Assembly: GCA_019923655.1 (NCBI GenBank)
Contig: JAHXGL010000005.1
Location: 1-38,119 of the forward strand
Direction: 5' to 3'
Length of the DNA: 38,119 nucleotides
Source of the DNA: Candidatus Nealsoniibacteriota bacterium
GTDB lineage: Bacteria > Patescibacteriota > Minisyncoccia > Minisyncoccales > RBG-13-42-11
Made by a program: the position numbers and the translations under genes. Below the pieces are notes generated by a model, which was given only the letters and a program-made list of their open reading frames with translations, was not told where the DNA came from and did no database searches. Positions 8,380 through 15,623 of this stretch are shown piece after piece (the stretch's first letter is position 1; each line of letters opens with the position of its first letter).

Positions 8380-9296
8380 CGGCTTCTTAAAGCTTCAAGC
8401 AAATCTTTTTTCATTGCCAAAGCTGCTTCTCTAGCTGCTAAATGAAAGTCTTTGGGTTTGAAGTTATCTTTATAGGGCTTTTGTTTCCAGGCAAAAATTA
8501 TCCCTCGAGCGCTATGGACTATTGCTCCCCGACCATCATTGTTGAAATTTAAGGCAGCTCCTATAGCTCCACCGCCCTGGGCGCCATAACCAGGTACCAA
8601 GATAATGCTTTTTGGCATTATTTTTCTTAATACTTTTGCTTGTTGGGGATAAGTGGCGCCGACTACCGCTCCAACTACCCCATATCCTCTTTTTCCTTCG
8701 GTTCTTTTTGTCCATTTCTGAACCATTTTTCCGACCGCTTCATATAACCTCTCTTTATTTTCTAATATTCTATCCTGAAAGTCTCCGGAAGAGGGGTTAG
8801 AAGTTTTAACTAAAACAAAAATTCCTTTGCCGTATTTTATTGCGTCATCAATAAACGGTTTGACACCATCAATTCCCAGGTAGGGATTAACAGTTAGAGC
8901 GTCAACATCAAATCCTGCTGGACTTAAAAAAGCCGTAGAATAAGCTTCAGCTGTTGGGCCAATGTCATTTCTCTTAGCATCAACAAAAATTATTTTACTT
9001 TTCTTTTTTAGATAGTTTATAGTCTTTTCAAGCGCCTTAATCCCTTCTGAGCCATATTTTTCATAAAAAGCAATCTGGAGTTTATATGCCGGAACAATGT
9101 CAAAAGTAGCGTCAATTATCATTTTATTAAAAATAAAAAAAGACCAGGCAATGGCATTTTTTGTTTTAGAATCTTTTTTTTGGCTTTGTTTTTTGATGAA
9201 ATCAGGAATATCTTCAATTCTAGGGTCAAGGCCGATACAGCTTGGGTTTTCCATTTTGGTTATTTCTTTTAACAATCTATCGGCAAAATTTTTCAT
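8376..9296 (-). CDS. pyrF: PyrF, orotidine-5'-phosphate decarboxylase (type 2)
   Basis: Converts OMP to UMP. The catalytic motif appears as FVDAKRNDIGPTAEAY, holding the D-K-x-x-D array of the family; CIGLDPR near the N-terminus, TVNPYLGIDG and VLVKTSNPSSG are typical of the type 2 (mycobacterial-style) group, as is the 306-residue length. The reading frame is open for 11 more codons upstream (ATG at 9329), but the ATG at 9296 starting MKNFADRLL agrees best with the family. The gene lies 49 bases downstream of pyrE and overlaps prs by four bases. Confidence 0.93.
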   Translation of the reverse strand: MKNFADRLLKEITKMENPSCIGLDPRIEDIPDFIKKQSQKKDSKTKNAIAWSFFIFNKMIIDATFDIVPAYKLQIAFYEKYGSEGIKALEKTINYLKKKSKIIFVDAKRNDIGPTAEAYSTAFLSPAGFDVDALTVNPYLGIDGVKPFIDDAIKYGKGIFVLVKTSNPSSGDFQDRILENKERLYEAVGKMVQKWTKRTEGKRGYGVVGAVVGATYPQQAKVLRKIMPKSIILVPGYGAQGGGAIGAALNFNNDGRGAIVHSARGIIFAWKQKPYKDNFKPKDFHLAAREAALAMKKDLLEALRSR

Positions 9297-9345
9297 AAAC
9301 AAAGTTATAACAAAATTATAGCGAGTCAAAATGAGAAAGGGGTTC

Positions 9346-10035
9346 TCATTGCAGTTTTAGCTTTTTAACCCCATATTTCTGAAAATATTCTTCCACTCTT
9401 TTGGCGATTTCTTCTCCTGGTTTTATTTTTTTGTAAGCCAAGGGTAATAATTCCAAAGCATTTGACATCTGAAAATAAGAAACTCCTTTTTCTTCAGTCA
9501 TAATCTCTTTAACATTTCTCTTGTCGTCTGTTAACTCCATTCTATTGGTTAATATGATAGCCGCAATTATTTGAACTTTAATAGATTTTAAATTATTAAT
9601 TGTTTCAAAAAGAGAACTGCCGGTTGTGGTTATGTCTTCAAGAACAATCAATTTGCCTTTTGGCTGACCAACAAAAAATCTATCTTTTGGCTCTCCGTGA
9701 GTTTTTGGTTTTCCTCTGCCCATTGCTAGAATATGGCTTCTTGGTCCATAATTTGGAGATTTTTTCGCCCATTTATATTGAGTAATAATTCCTAATTTTG
9801 TCGCTCCTTCGGGAACTCCATAAAAGCAATCCGGTTCAAGTTCTAAATCTTTAACAAAAGCAATAATATAATCTGCCAAACACTCCAATAAGAAAGGATC
9901 TTCGGCAACATATCTCCAATTTACATACCAATGGGAAAGCCTGCCTGATTTTAGAGTAATAGGCTCTTTGAAAAAACCAATTACATTATTCTCAATAATA
10001 AATTGATTAAATTCTTGTTGGTTAAATTTAGTCAT
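9346..10035 (-). CDS. pyrE: PyrE, orotate phosphoribosyltransferase
   Basis: Transfers the phosphoribosyl group of PRPP to orotate, giving OMP. The N-terminal segment LKSGRLSHWYVNWR is the orotate/PRPP-contacting block of PyrE; YGVPEGATKLG and the PRPP loop LIVLEDITTTGSSLFETI are also visible. The 229-residue length is near normal, with a C-terminal tail beyond the core. The start overlaps the upstream Hpt-like gene by ATGA, and pyrF follows, so the last two steps to UMP are co-transcribed with PRPP synthase. Confidence 0.92.
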   Translation of the reverse strand: MTKFNQQEFNQFIIENNVIGFFKEPITLKSGRLSHWYVNWRYVAEDPFLLECLADYIIAFVKDLELEPDCFYGVPEGATKLGIITQYKWAKKSPNYGPRSHILAMGRGKPKTHGEPKDRFFVGQPKGKLIVLEDITTTGSSLFETINNLKSIKVQIIAAIILTNRMELTDDKRNVKEIMTEEKGVSYFQMSNALELLPLAYKKIKPGEEIAKRVEEYFQKYGVKKLKLQ

Positions 10036-10595
10036 ATTACTTCAACTTTGTTTCCATTTAGTTTAACGCCGAATAAAGTTTTTGGTTGAAACCCTATTTT
10101 TTCCAATTCTTCTATTCCTTGGTAATCCCTTTTATCAAATATGGCTCCGATATCTGCTATTTCAGCGCCTGCTTTTCTTATGCTTTCTATCATAGCTATA
10201 ATTGTTCCTCCTGTCGAGATTAAGTCGTCAATTATCAATATTTTATCATCTTTTTTTATATTATTAATATGTAGAATCCCTTTTTCATAGCCGCAAGTAT
10301 ATTCAATAGTAATTTCCCTTAATACCCTTTTTCTTCTTTTAGTGGCTATTATTAAAGGAATAGATGTCTTGAGAGAAATAGTGGTTGCGATTGAAATTCC
10401 CATTGCCTCTGGCGTCAATATTTTCGTAGCGCTTTTATAATTTAACTTTTCCAATAATTTGTCGGCGCAATCAGACAGAATGGCCGGTTCTAGGGCCGGT
10501 TCTTGTTCGGTGATTGAATTGATAATGTATCGGTAATCTCGCTTTCTGATAATTCTTGCTTTTCTTAATTGTTCTTTTAGTAAATTCAAGCTCAT
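10032..10595 (-). CDS. Purine phosphoribosyltransferase, archaeal Hpt/Apt-like
   Basis: A type I phosphoribosyltransferase of 187 residues. The PRPP-binding loop reads ILIIDDLISTGGTIIAMI, and the segment TPEAMGISIATTISLKT resembles the VEAMGIPIAT block of archaeal hypoxanthine phosphoribosyltransferases. The ordering of an N-terminal PxLEPAIL stretch, EAMGI and GYEKG also resembles that group and adenine phosphoribosyltransferases. Likely role: purine base salvage with PRPP. It is the first gene of the unit ending in prs. Substrate (hypoxanthine, guanine, adenine or xanthine) cannot be read from sequence. A perfect 14-base palindrome, AAATAATATTATTT, lies shortly before the start codon and may form part of a promoter or operator. 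Confidence 0.75.
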   Translation of the reverse strand: MSLNLLKEQLRKARIIRKRDYRYIINSITEQEPALEPAILSDCADKLLEKLNYKSATKILTPEAMGISIATTISLKTSIPLIIATKRRKRVLREITIEYTCGYEKGILHINNIKKDDKILIIDDLISTGGTIIAMIESIRKAGAEIADIGAIFDKRDYQGIEELEKIGFQPKTLFGVKLNGNKVEVI

Positions 10596-10935
10596 GGCAA
10601 ATAATATTATTTATAATTTATTTTGCGTTTCTATGTTTGTTAATTAAAATATGACGGTTGAGACACCTTTGATTGGGGATAAACTCCGCGAAAAATTTAG
10701 GTGGAATTATACAACTCTGCTCGAACATTTTTTGAACGGAATTGACCACCTCCGCTTTGCTCCGGCGGAACGCTCGGGCGTGGCGGAATTCCCCCCACAC
10801 CCCGTTCCCCATCCGTAGCTTTAGCGAAGGAGGGCATTCCGCCACGCCCTCGCTTTGGACGCTTCTTTTTTCGCCGCCGCAATTTTTCGTGCCAGTGAAA
10901 CTGGCGCGCCGCCTTTTGGTTTCAGTTTACTAATT
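10596..10935. other. Intergenic repeat-rich, GC-rich region
   Basis: About 340 bases without a convincing gene. The part from 10740 to 10920 is far richer in GC than its surroundings. It holds an inverted repeat of GGGCGTGGCGGAAT (10776-10789) with ATTCCGCCACGCCC (10836-10849). Between the arms is CCGTAGCTTTAGCGAAGG (10813-10830), whose complement encodes the PSFAKATDG-type repeat. GCCAGTGAAACTGGC near 10891-10905 is a further hairpin. Short open frames here have no family resemblance and look like repeat translations. Confidence 0.7.
10776..10849. repeat. Inverted repeat flanking a SFAKATDG-type element
   Basis: Perfect 14-base arms enclose the imperfect palindrome CCGTAGCTTTAGCGAAGG. A relative of the enclosed element appears in grpE (37571-37609). 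Confidence 0.7.
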
Positions 10936-12138
10936 TTACTCCTTTGCGGCAAATTCTTTTTTCAATTCAGGAATAACTTTTTGACAATCTCCTTTCAATA
11001 TAAAATCCTCATTTCCAAGGTAAGAAGGTTGGCTCAAATTAACTCCAACAATTTTTCCATTCGAATTATTTTCTTTATACCAACCAAGAAAACCCCTGTC
11101 ATCATAACTTAGCCCAACTGTAATCACCACATCAATATCTTTTAACCATTCTGGTCGGATATTTTCTTTCAACCAAGGACCAGTTAAATGTGTTGCTTTC
11201 ACGCCCGCCCGTTCTTGTAAATGGTCAACATTTTCAGTAAAAATTTGCGATTTCAATTTTTGAGCGAGTGTTCCAAGAGCTTGATGAGCGGGCGTTGCTG
11301 TTTTTTCAAAAGCGGCTTTTGTAAATTCTTCCCATGAATCAATTACGCTTTGCGGATTGGCAACGGCCTTTTTAAGTAAGCCATCTACTTTTTGAGACAT
11401 TTCTATTCCCAAAGTTTCTTGTAATTGATCCATGCTGTGGACACCGCTTGCTATTGAAATACCAGCCCCTGTATAAAATAAAACTTTTTTGTCTTTCAAG
11501 GCCTCAACTAACTGAGCTATTTCCATTTCTTGCGGTTTTGGCAACATTCTTTCTCTAATTTCATTTCTTACCATTTCGGCAACTTTTTTTGGAAAACGAC
11601 TTGAAAGAGCACGAATCGCTTCACGGTCTTGCCTACGAGAAGCTTCAAAAGTTTGTTCAACGATTTGCGAAGTTTCTTCGGGACTTAATTTTGAATGTTT
11701 TGCTAAAATTTCGCTCATGACTTGTTTATTCTCGTCATCAGCGACAAAACTATCAATCATACCACTTTCGAAATCTCTGGATTGAGCAACTCGATATTTT
11801 TTGCTTTGGCTTGGGTCAGGTTCTTCCATTTCCTCTCTTGGCTCTGGGACTTCGCCATGCTTCAAAACATAAACCACTTTTTCAGTTTCGCCCTGCTTTC
11901 TTGTTTCTTTTGTAAATTTTTCTTTTTCTGCTTCGCTTAATTCGTCAGGCAACGAATCAAAATACTCAACCATAAGAAATGGTCTGCCTTCTTTGTGGCC
12001 GAGATAATATCGTCTTGTGTCGGAATAAAAAGAAAAACTCATTTCGCCCTCTTGCTTTTTTTCTTCTTCTGGCGAAACTAATTCTGGCTCTTCTAGTAAA
12101 AGATTTTTTGCTTCCTCTTTTTTCTCTGGATAAAACAT
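10936..12138 (-). CDS. Sir2-like NAD-binding protein without a zinc ribbon
   Basis: The C-terminal 190 residues carry sirtuin motifs, numbered from M1 of the longer frame at 12153: TGAGISIASG (228-237), TPAHQAL (287-293), TENVDHL (306-312), the catalytic-type histidine H322 in HLTG, ITVGLSY (344-350), VGVNLS (369-374) and GDCQKVIPEL (388-397). The region between HLTG and ITVG that normally carries four zinc-binding cysteines is reduced to about 18 residues and has none. The N-terminal 200 residues are charged and unrecognised. Zinc-less Sir2 domains are known as NAD-cleaving effectors in phage defence as well as divergent deacylases, so function is open. The ATG at 12138 is chosen because GGAAGG lies 7 bases upstream. 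Arginine codons here include many CGN, unlike the AGA-rich neighbours, suggesting transfer. Confidence 0.75.
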   Translation of the reverse strand: MFYPEKKEEAKNLLLEEPELVSPEEEKKQEGEMSFSFYSDTRRYYLGHKEGRPFLMVEYFDSLPDELSEAEKEKFTKETRKQGETEKVVYVLKHGEVPEPREEMEEPDPSQSKKYRVAQSRDFESGMIDSFVADDENKQVMSEILAKHSKLSPEETSQIVEQTFEASRRQDREAIRALSSRFPKKVAEMVRNEIRERMLPKPQEMEIAQLVEALKDKKVLFYTGAGISIASGVHSMDQLQETLGIEMSQKVDGLLKKAVANPQSVIDSWEEFTKAAFEKTATPAHQALGTLAQKLKSQIFTENVDHLQERAGVKATHLTGPWLKENIRPEWLKDIDVVITVGLSYDDRGFLGWYKENNSNGKIVGVNLSQPSYLGNEDFILKGDCQKVIPELKKEFAAKE

Positions 12139-12157
12139 TTTTTCGCCTTCCATAATT

Positions 12158-12346
12158 TTATTTCAGTAAATCATCAACTTGAACATCTAACGCTTTGGCG
12201 ATTTTCTTAATAGTATCAACTGTTGGGTTCTGTTGCTTGCCTGCCTCAATGTTGATTATTGTATTATTGGAAACATCGGCAAGGCGAGCCAGTTTTTCCT
12301 GCGACAAGCCCAGTGTTTCCGTTCTCTGTCGCGCGAAGCACGACAG
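12158..12346 (-). CDS. XRE-family HTH regulator, start codon damaged or non-AUG
   Basis: The frame ends with a clean XRE/Cro-type helix-turn-helix: LGLSQEKLARLADVS, NNTIINIEAGKQQNPTVDT and IKKIAKALDVQVDDLLK. Its stop lies just ahead of the Sir2-like gene, so the two probably form an operon. No ATG, GTG or credible start exists between the HTH and the tRNA-Leu gene. The only upstream ATGs lie inside the tRNA, so the first 26 codons of the open frame are tRNA sequence read as protein. A hairpin element (12326-12346) sits where the first helix should begin. Initiation at CTG (12346), ATT or TTG is possible; otherwise this is a 5'-broken gene. Confidence 0.6.
   Translation of the reverse strand: MSCFARQRTETLGLSQEKLARLADVSNNTIINIEAGKQQNPTVDTIKKIAKALDVQVDDLLK
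12326..12346. repeat. Hairpin element at the 5' end of the HTH gene
   Basis: CTGTCGCGC GAA GCACGACAG pairs over nine positions with one C/A mismatch on this strand (G-U pairing on the transcribed strand). It occupies the expected translation start of the HTH gene. Confidence 0.6.
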
Positions 12347-12379
12347 AATTGGTCGGCAAAATTCCTGAAAGTTTGATTG

Positions 12380-12466
12380 TGGTGCCGCGGGTGGGACTCG
12401 AACCCACATGGGATTTCTCCCAGACGATTTTGAGTCGTCTCTGTAAACCAATTCCAGCACCGCGGC
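12380..12466 (-). tRNA. tRNA-Leu (CAA)
   Basis: Class II tRNA of 87 nt including an encoded CCA. Acceptor strands GCCGCGG and CCGCGGC pair perfectly. The anticodon stem GACGA/TCGTC encloses the loop CTCAAAA, giving anticodon CAA. A long variable arm (GGGA...TCCC) is present, and the T arm GTGGG/CCCAC holds TTCGAGT. It lies directly upstream of the HTH and Sir2-like genes on the same strand. Confidence 0.95.
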
Positions 12467-12538
12467 TCATTTTTATTTCTATCAGATTTTTAGCTATTTG
12501 TTAACCACCAAGCTTTTTACGGAAAAGCGCAGGTCGCA

Positions 12539-12558
12539 GATGAAATTTTAGTTTCATC
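12539..12558. repeat. Palindrome overlapping the topA stop codon
   Basis: GATGAAA at 12539-12545 and TTTCATC at 12552-12558 form a 7-base stem with a 6-base loop. The topA stop codon (complement of 12554-12556) lies inside the stem. It could act as a weak terminator or be another short palindromic element. Confidence 0.6.
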
Positions 12559-14641
12559 GAGTGTAATCGCATTCTTTACTTGAACATTTGGTTTGTTTTC
12601 TTTTTGTTTCCCTTAAAAGAGAATCGCATTTTGGGCATTTGGTTTTGAATGGTTTGTCCCATAAAGCAAAATCGCATTTTGGCCAAGACGAACAGCCATA
12701 AAAAATTTTTCGTTTTTTAGTTCTTTTCTCAACAATCTTGCCTTTTTGGCATTTCGGGCACTTAATTCCGAGGTCATTTTTTTCCAATGATTCAGTGTGC
12801 CGGCATTTCGGAAACTTGGAACAGGCGTAAAATTGGCCAAACCTGCCCAAACGGATTAAAAGAGGGGATTTGCATTTTGGACAAATTTTGCCAGTCGGTT
12901 TTTCAGTAATATCTTTTTTTGAAACCTCTTGATATTTTTTTTGGAGATTTTCTTCAAACCCTGAATAGAATTCTTTAATAATCGGCGTCCATTTTTCTTC
13001 TCCTTGAGCAATTTTGTCTAATTTGGTTTCCATTTCAGCTGTAAAGCCAATGTCAACAATTTTTGGAAAATGAGCGACTAAAAGATTATTAACCGCAAAA
13101 CCAATTTCAGTTGGCTGAAACCTTTTTTGTTCGTTTTTTTCAATGTAATTTCTCTCTTGAATAGTAGATAAAGTTGGGGCAAAAGTTGATGGCCGGCCAA
13201 TGCCGTTTTCTTCCAGGATTTTAATTAAACTGGCTTCGGTATATCTTGAAGGCGGTTGAGTGAAATGTTGAGAAGGGATTAGTTTTAAGAATTCTAAAAT
13301 TTCATGTTTTTCTAAAGGCGGAAGTTCGGTTTCTTCGTATTTTATGGGATAAATCTTTAAAAATCCATCAAATTTTAAAACAGAGCCATTGGCCTGAAAG
13401 TCATAATTTTTGACTTTTGATTTTTGACTTTTGACTTTAGCTTCGATTTCCACTTTAGTGGAGTCGAAGCTCGCCTGGCTCATTTGGCAAGCGATAAATC
13501 TTTGCCAAATTAACTGGTATAATTTTAATTGCTGATTATCCATTTTTAACATTTCCGGAAGTTTGTTCGGATAAGTTGGTCTAATTGCTTCGTGAGCTTC
13601 CTGGGCTGTTTTAGATTTTGTTTTATATTTTCTCAAATATCCGGCCCAATAATTTTTGCCGTATTTGGCGCAAATAAATTTTTTAGCTCCGAATAAAGAT
13701 TGGTCTGAAAGATTTAAAGAATCCGAGCGATGGTACGAGATGAACCCTCTTTCATAAAGTTGCTGGGCAATTCGCATTGTAAATTTGGCTGGAAACTTAA
13801 ATCTTTTCCAGGATTCCTGCTGTAGGGTGGAAGTGGTAAACGGCGGCAAAGGATTCCTTTTTATCTCTTTTTTCGCGACATTTATCACTTTATATTCCGC
13901 TCCCTCTAAATCTTTGACAATTTCATCTATTTCTTCTTTTGTTTTAATCCCAAACTTAGAAACGTGTTTTCCGTCTTTCTTTATGAGTTTAGCTAAAAAC
14001 TCATTTTTTGCGTCAGTTCCGCATATTTGCTCCGCGTCTGTTCTGCGTGATTGCAGCAAGGCTGCAATCTCCCAGTATTCTTGAGGAATAAATTTTTCAA
14101 TTTCTCTTTCTCTTTCTACAACAAGACGAACCGCTACTGATTGAACACGACCAGCAGAAAGTCCTCGGGATATTTTTTTCCATAAAAAAGGAGATAATTT
14201 ATAACCGACAATTCTGTCTAAAATTCTTCTTGCTTGCTGGGCGTCAACCAGGTTCTTATTAATTTCTCGCGGGTTTTTTATTGCCTCTTCAATCGCTGAT
14301 TTGGTGATTTCGTGAAAAACAATCCTTTGATATGGCTTTTTTTCATCTAAGCCCAGGGCTTTGGTTAAATGCCAGGCAATAGCTTCGCCTTCTCTATCAG
14401 AATCAACCGCTAAAATTATCAATGAAGCCTTTTGGGCCTCCTTTTTTAAAAAATTAACCGTTTTTCTTGCTTTTAGCGGAATAATATATTTTGGCTTAAA
14501 ATCCTGTTCAATATCAATTCCGAGTTCGCTTTTTGGCAAATCTCTAATGTGTCCATAAGAAGACAGAATCTTATAATCTTGGCTTAAAAATCTTTTAAGA
14601 GTAAGTCCTTTGGTTGGCGACTCAACGATGAGTAATCGCAT
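12554..14641 (-). CDS. topA: TopA, DNA topoisomerase I
   Basis: Type IA topoisomerase relaxing negative supercoils. It starts with the Toprim motif LLIVESPTKG; SDREGEAIAWHL supplies the acidic metal-binding site; the active-site tyrosine is Y303 in GFISYHRSDS. The C-terminus carries three Topo_C zinc fingers (each starting CPKC) from about residue 590 to 695, the first followed by CSKFPKC. Two regions differ from the family: residues about 191-211 encode an inserted repeat (RRTDAEQICGTDA), and residues about 401-411 encode a GTCAAAA heptad tract (KVKSQKSKVK). Both are in frame, so the gene seems intact. The start overlaps dprA by 20 bases. Confidence 0.95.
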   Translation of the reverse strand: MRLLIVESPTKGLTLKRFLSQDYKILSSYGHIRDLPKSELGIDIEQDFKPKYIIPLKARKTVNFLKKEAQKASLIILAVDSDREGEAIAWHLTKALGLDEKKPYQRIVFHEITKSAIEEAIKNPREINKNLVDAQQARRILDRIVGYKLSPFLWKKISRGLSAGRVQSVAVRLVVEREREIEKFIPQEYWEIAALLQSRRTDAEQICGTDAKNEFLAKLIKKDGKHVSKFGIKTKEEIDEIVKDLEGAEYKVINVAKKEIKRNPLPPFTTSTLQQESWKRFKFPAKFTMRIAQQLYERGFISYHRSDSLNLSDQSLFGAKKFICAKYGKNYWAGYLRKYKTKSKTAQEAHEAIRPTYPNKLPEMLKMDNQQLKLYQLIWQRFIACQMSQASFDSTKVEIEAKVKSQKSKVKNYDFQANGSVLKFDGFLKIYPIKYEETELPPLEKHEILEFLKLIPSQHFTQPPSRYTEASLIKILEENGIGRPSTFAPTLSTIQERNYIEKNEQKRFQPTEIGFAVNNLLVAHFPKIVDIGFTAEMETKLDKIAQGEEKWTPIIKEFYSGFEENLQKKYQEVSKKDITEKPTGKICPKCKSPLLIRLGRFGQFYACSKFPKCRHTESLEKNDLGIKCPKCQKGKIVEKRTKKRKIFYGCSSWPKCDFALWDKPFKTKCPKCDSLLRETKRKQTKCSSKECDYTR
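13409..13471. repeat. Heptad GTCAAAA tract and adjacent hairpin inside topA
   Basis: The tract at 13409-13438 is made of TTGACTTT/TTGATTTT units. Next to it AGCTTCGA and TCGAAGCT (13439-13471) form an outer stem enclosing a second stem CCACT-TT-AGTGG. Together they encode part of the TopA linker; the hairpin falls on residues that still fit the family, so its status as an insertion is less sure than that of the tract. Confidence 0.5.
14010..14069. repeat. In-frame repeat insertion in topA
   Basis: GATTGCAGC-AAG-GCTGCAATC (14049-14069) is a perfect 9-base-stem hairpin. Next to it are near-repeats of GCGTCAGTTCC, ATTTGCTCC and GCGTCTGTTCT. The segment encodes residues about 191-211 of TopA, which are absent from ordinary TopA between the conserved EIAALL and FLAKL blocks. 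Confidence 0.65.
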
Positions 14642-15491
14642 AGATGTTTCTTCCCAAGTTTTTTACCTTACTATTTATTTCCATTATCGCAAGACAGCCT
14701 GTTACAGTAGAAGTGGAAAGTTTTGTTCTTTCAATAATTTTATCAATATCTAAGGGTCCTTGTTTAAGAGTTTCTAAAATCAAATTTTCTTCTTTGTTTT
14801 CTCCGGCCAGCCGATCTTTTGAATGAAAAATTAGATCTTTGATATTTAACTCTTTTAGAATATCATTAGCTGATTCAACTAATTTTGCTCCTTGTTTAAT
14901 CAGACAATGACAGCCTTTTGAATTTGAAGAATAGATTGATCCGGGAAGAGCAAAGATTTTTCGGCCCTGTTTTTTTGCCCAGGCAGCGGTAATTAAAGCT
15001 CCTGATTTTTGTTTCGCTTCTATTATTAAAACTCCGATAGATAATCCGGAAATTATTCTATTTCTTGCCGGGAAAGTAATTTTAGAGCCCGGACTCTTGA
15101 CCGGATATTCAGAAATTAAACAGCCGCCAGTTTCAATAATTTTAGCAGCCAATCTTAAATTTGTTCGCGGATAAATGCTTTTGGTATCAAGACCGGTGCC
15201 TAAAACAGCAATTGTTCTCTTGTTTCTTTCTAAAACCGCTTGATGGCAAAAAGTGTCAATTCCCGGCGCTAATCCAGAAACAATTGTAAGGCCGGCTTCT
15301 GCCAGGTCGCCGGCGATCTCCAAAACAGCTTGTTTTCCGTAAAAAGAATTTCTTCTGGTTCCGACAATGGCAAAGCAAGTTTCATCAATCGGCATTTCCC
15401 CTTTTAAGTAGAGAGTATTTGGTCGGTCTTTAATTTGTTTTAAGAGCTTTGGATAATTTTTATCTTTGATAGTTATTGTTGTTATTGGCAT
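14622..15491 (-). CDS. dprA: DprA, DNA-processing protein
   Basis: DprA loads RecA on incoming single-stranded DNA during transformation. Its Rossmann-like core is clear: FAIVGTRRNSFYG, SGLAPGIDTFCHQAVL, GTGLDTKSIYP, FPARNRIISGLSIGVLIIEAK, SGALITAAWAKKQGR, FALPG. A C-terminal winged-helix domain follows (ILETLKQGPLDIDKII to the end). The frame is open to an ATG at 15536, but the ATG at 15491 (MPITTITIKDKNYPKLL) matches the family start, giving 289 residues. It overlaps topA by 20 bases. A dprA gene agrees with DNA uptake as a nutrient or gene source in small-genome bacteria, which is inference. Confidence 0.92.
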   Translation of the reverse strand: MPITTITIKDKNYPKLLKQIKDRPNTLYLKGEMPIDETCFAIVGTRRNSFYGKQAVLEIAGDLAEAGLTIVSGLAPGIDTFCHQAVLERNKRTIAVLGTGLDTKSIYPRTNLRLAAKIIETGGCLISEYPVKSPGSKITFPARNRIISGLSIGVLIIEAKQKSGALITAAWAKKQGRKIFALPGSIYSSNSKGCHCLIKQGAKLVESANDILKELNIKDLIFHSKDRLAGENKEENLILETLKQGPLDIDKIIERTKLSTSTVTGCLAIMEINSKVKNLGRNIYAITHR

Positions 15492-15623
15492 ACATTTAAG
15501 TTTATCATTGAATTCCAAAATTACCAATATACTCATCTATAGCCAGCCCCTTTTTATTTTATTTAAAAATGTTAAAATGTATCTAGATAATAGATAGTAA
15601 GGAATAAATAGAAAGCAAAAAAT

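Noticed and set aside
10618-10882. Overlapping short frames of 61-75 codons in the GC-rich spacer
   Set aside because: They translate repeat sequence in several frames and match no family.
12380-12460. Open frame continuing the HTH protein upstream through the tRNA-Leu gene
   Set aside because: Its first 26 codons are tRNA sequence on the same strand; the resulting peptide is not protein-like and the HTH domain begins only after it.
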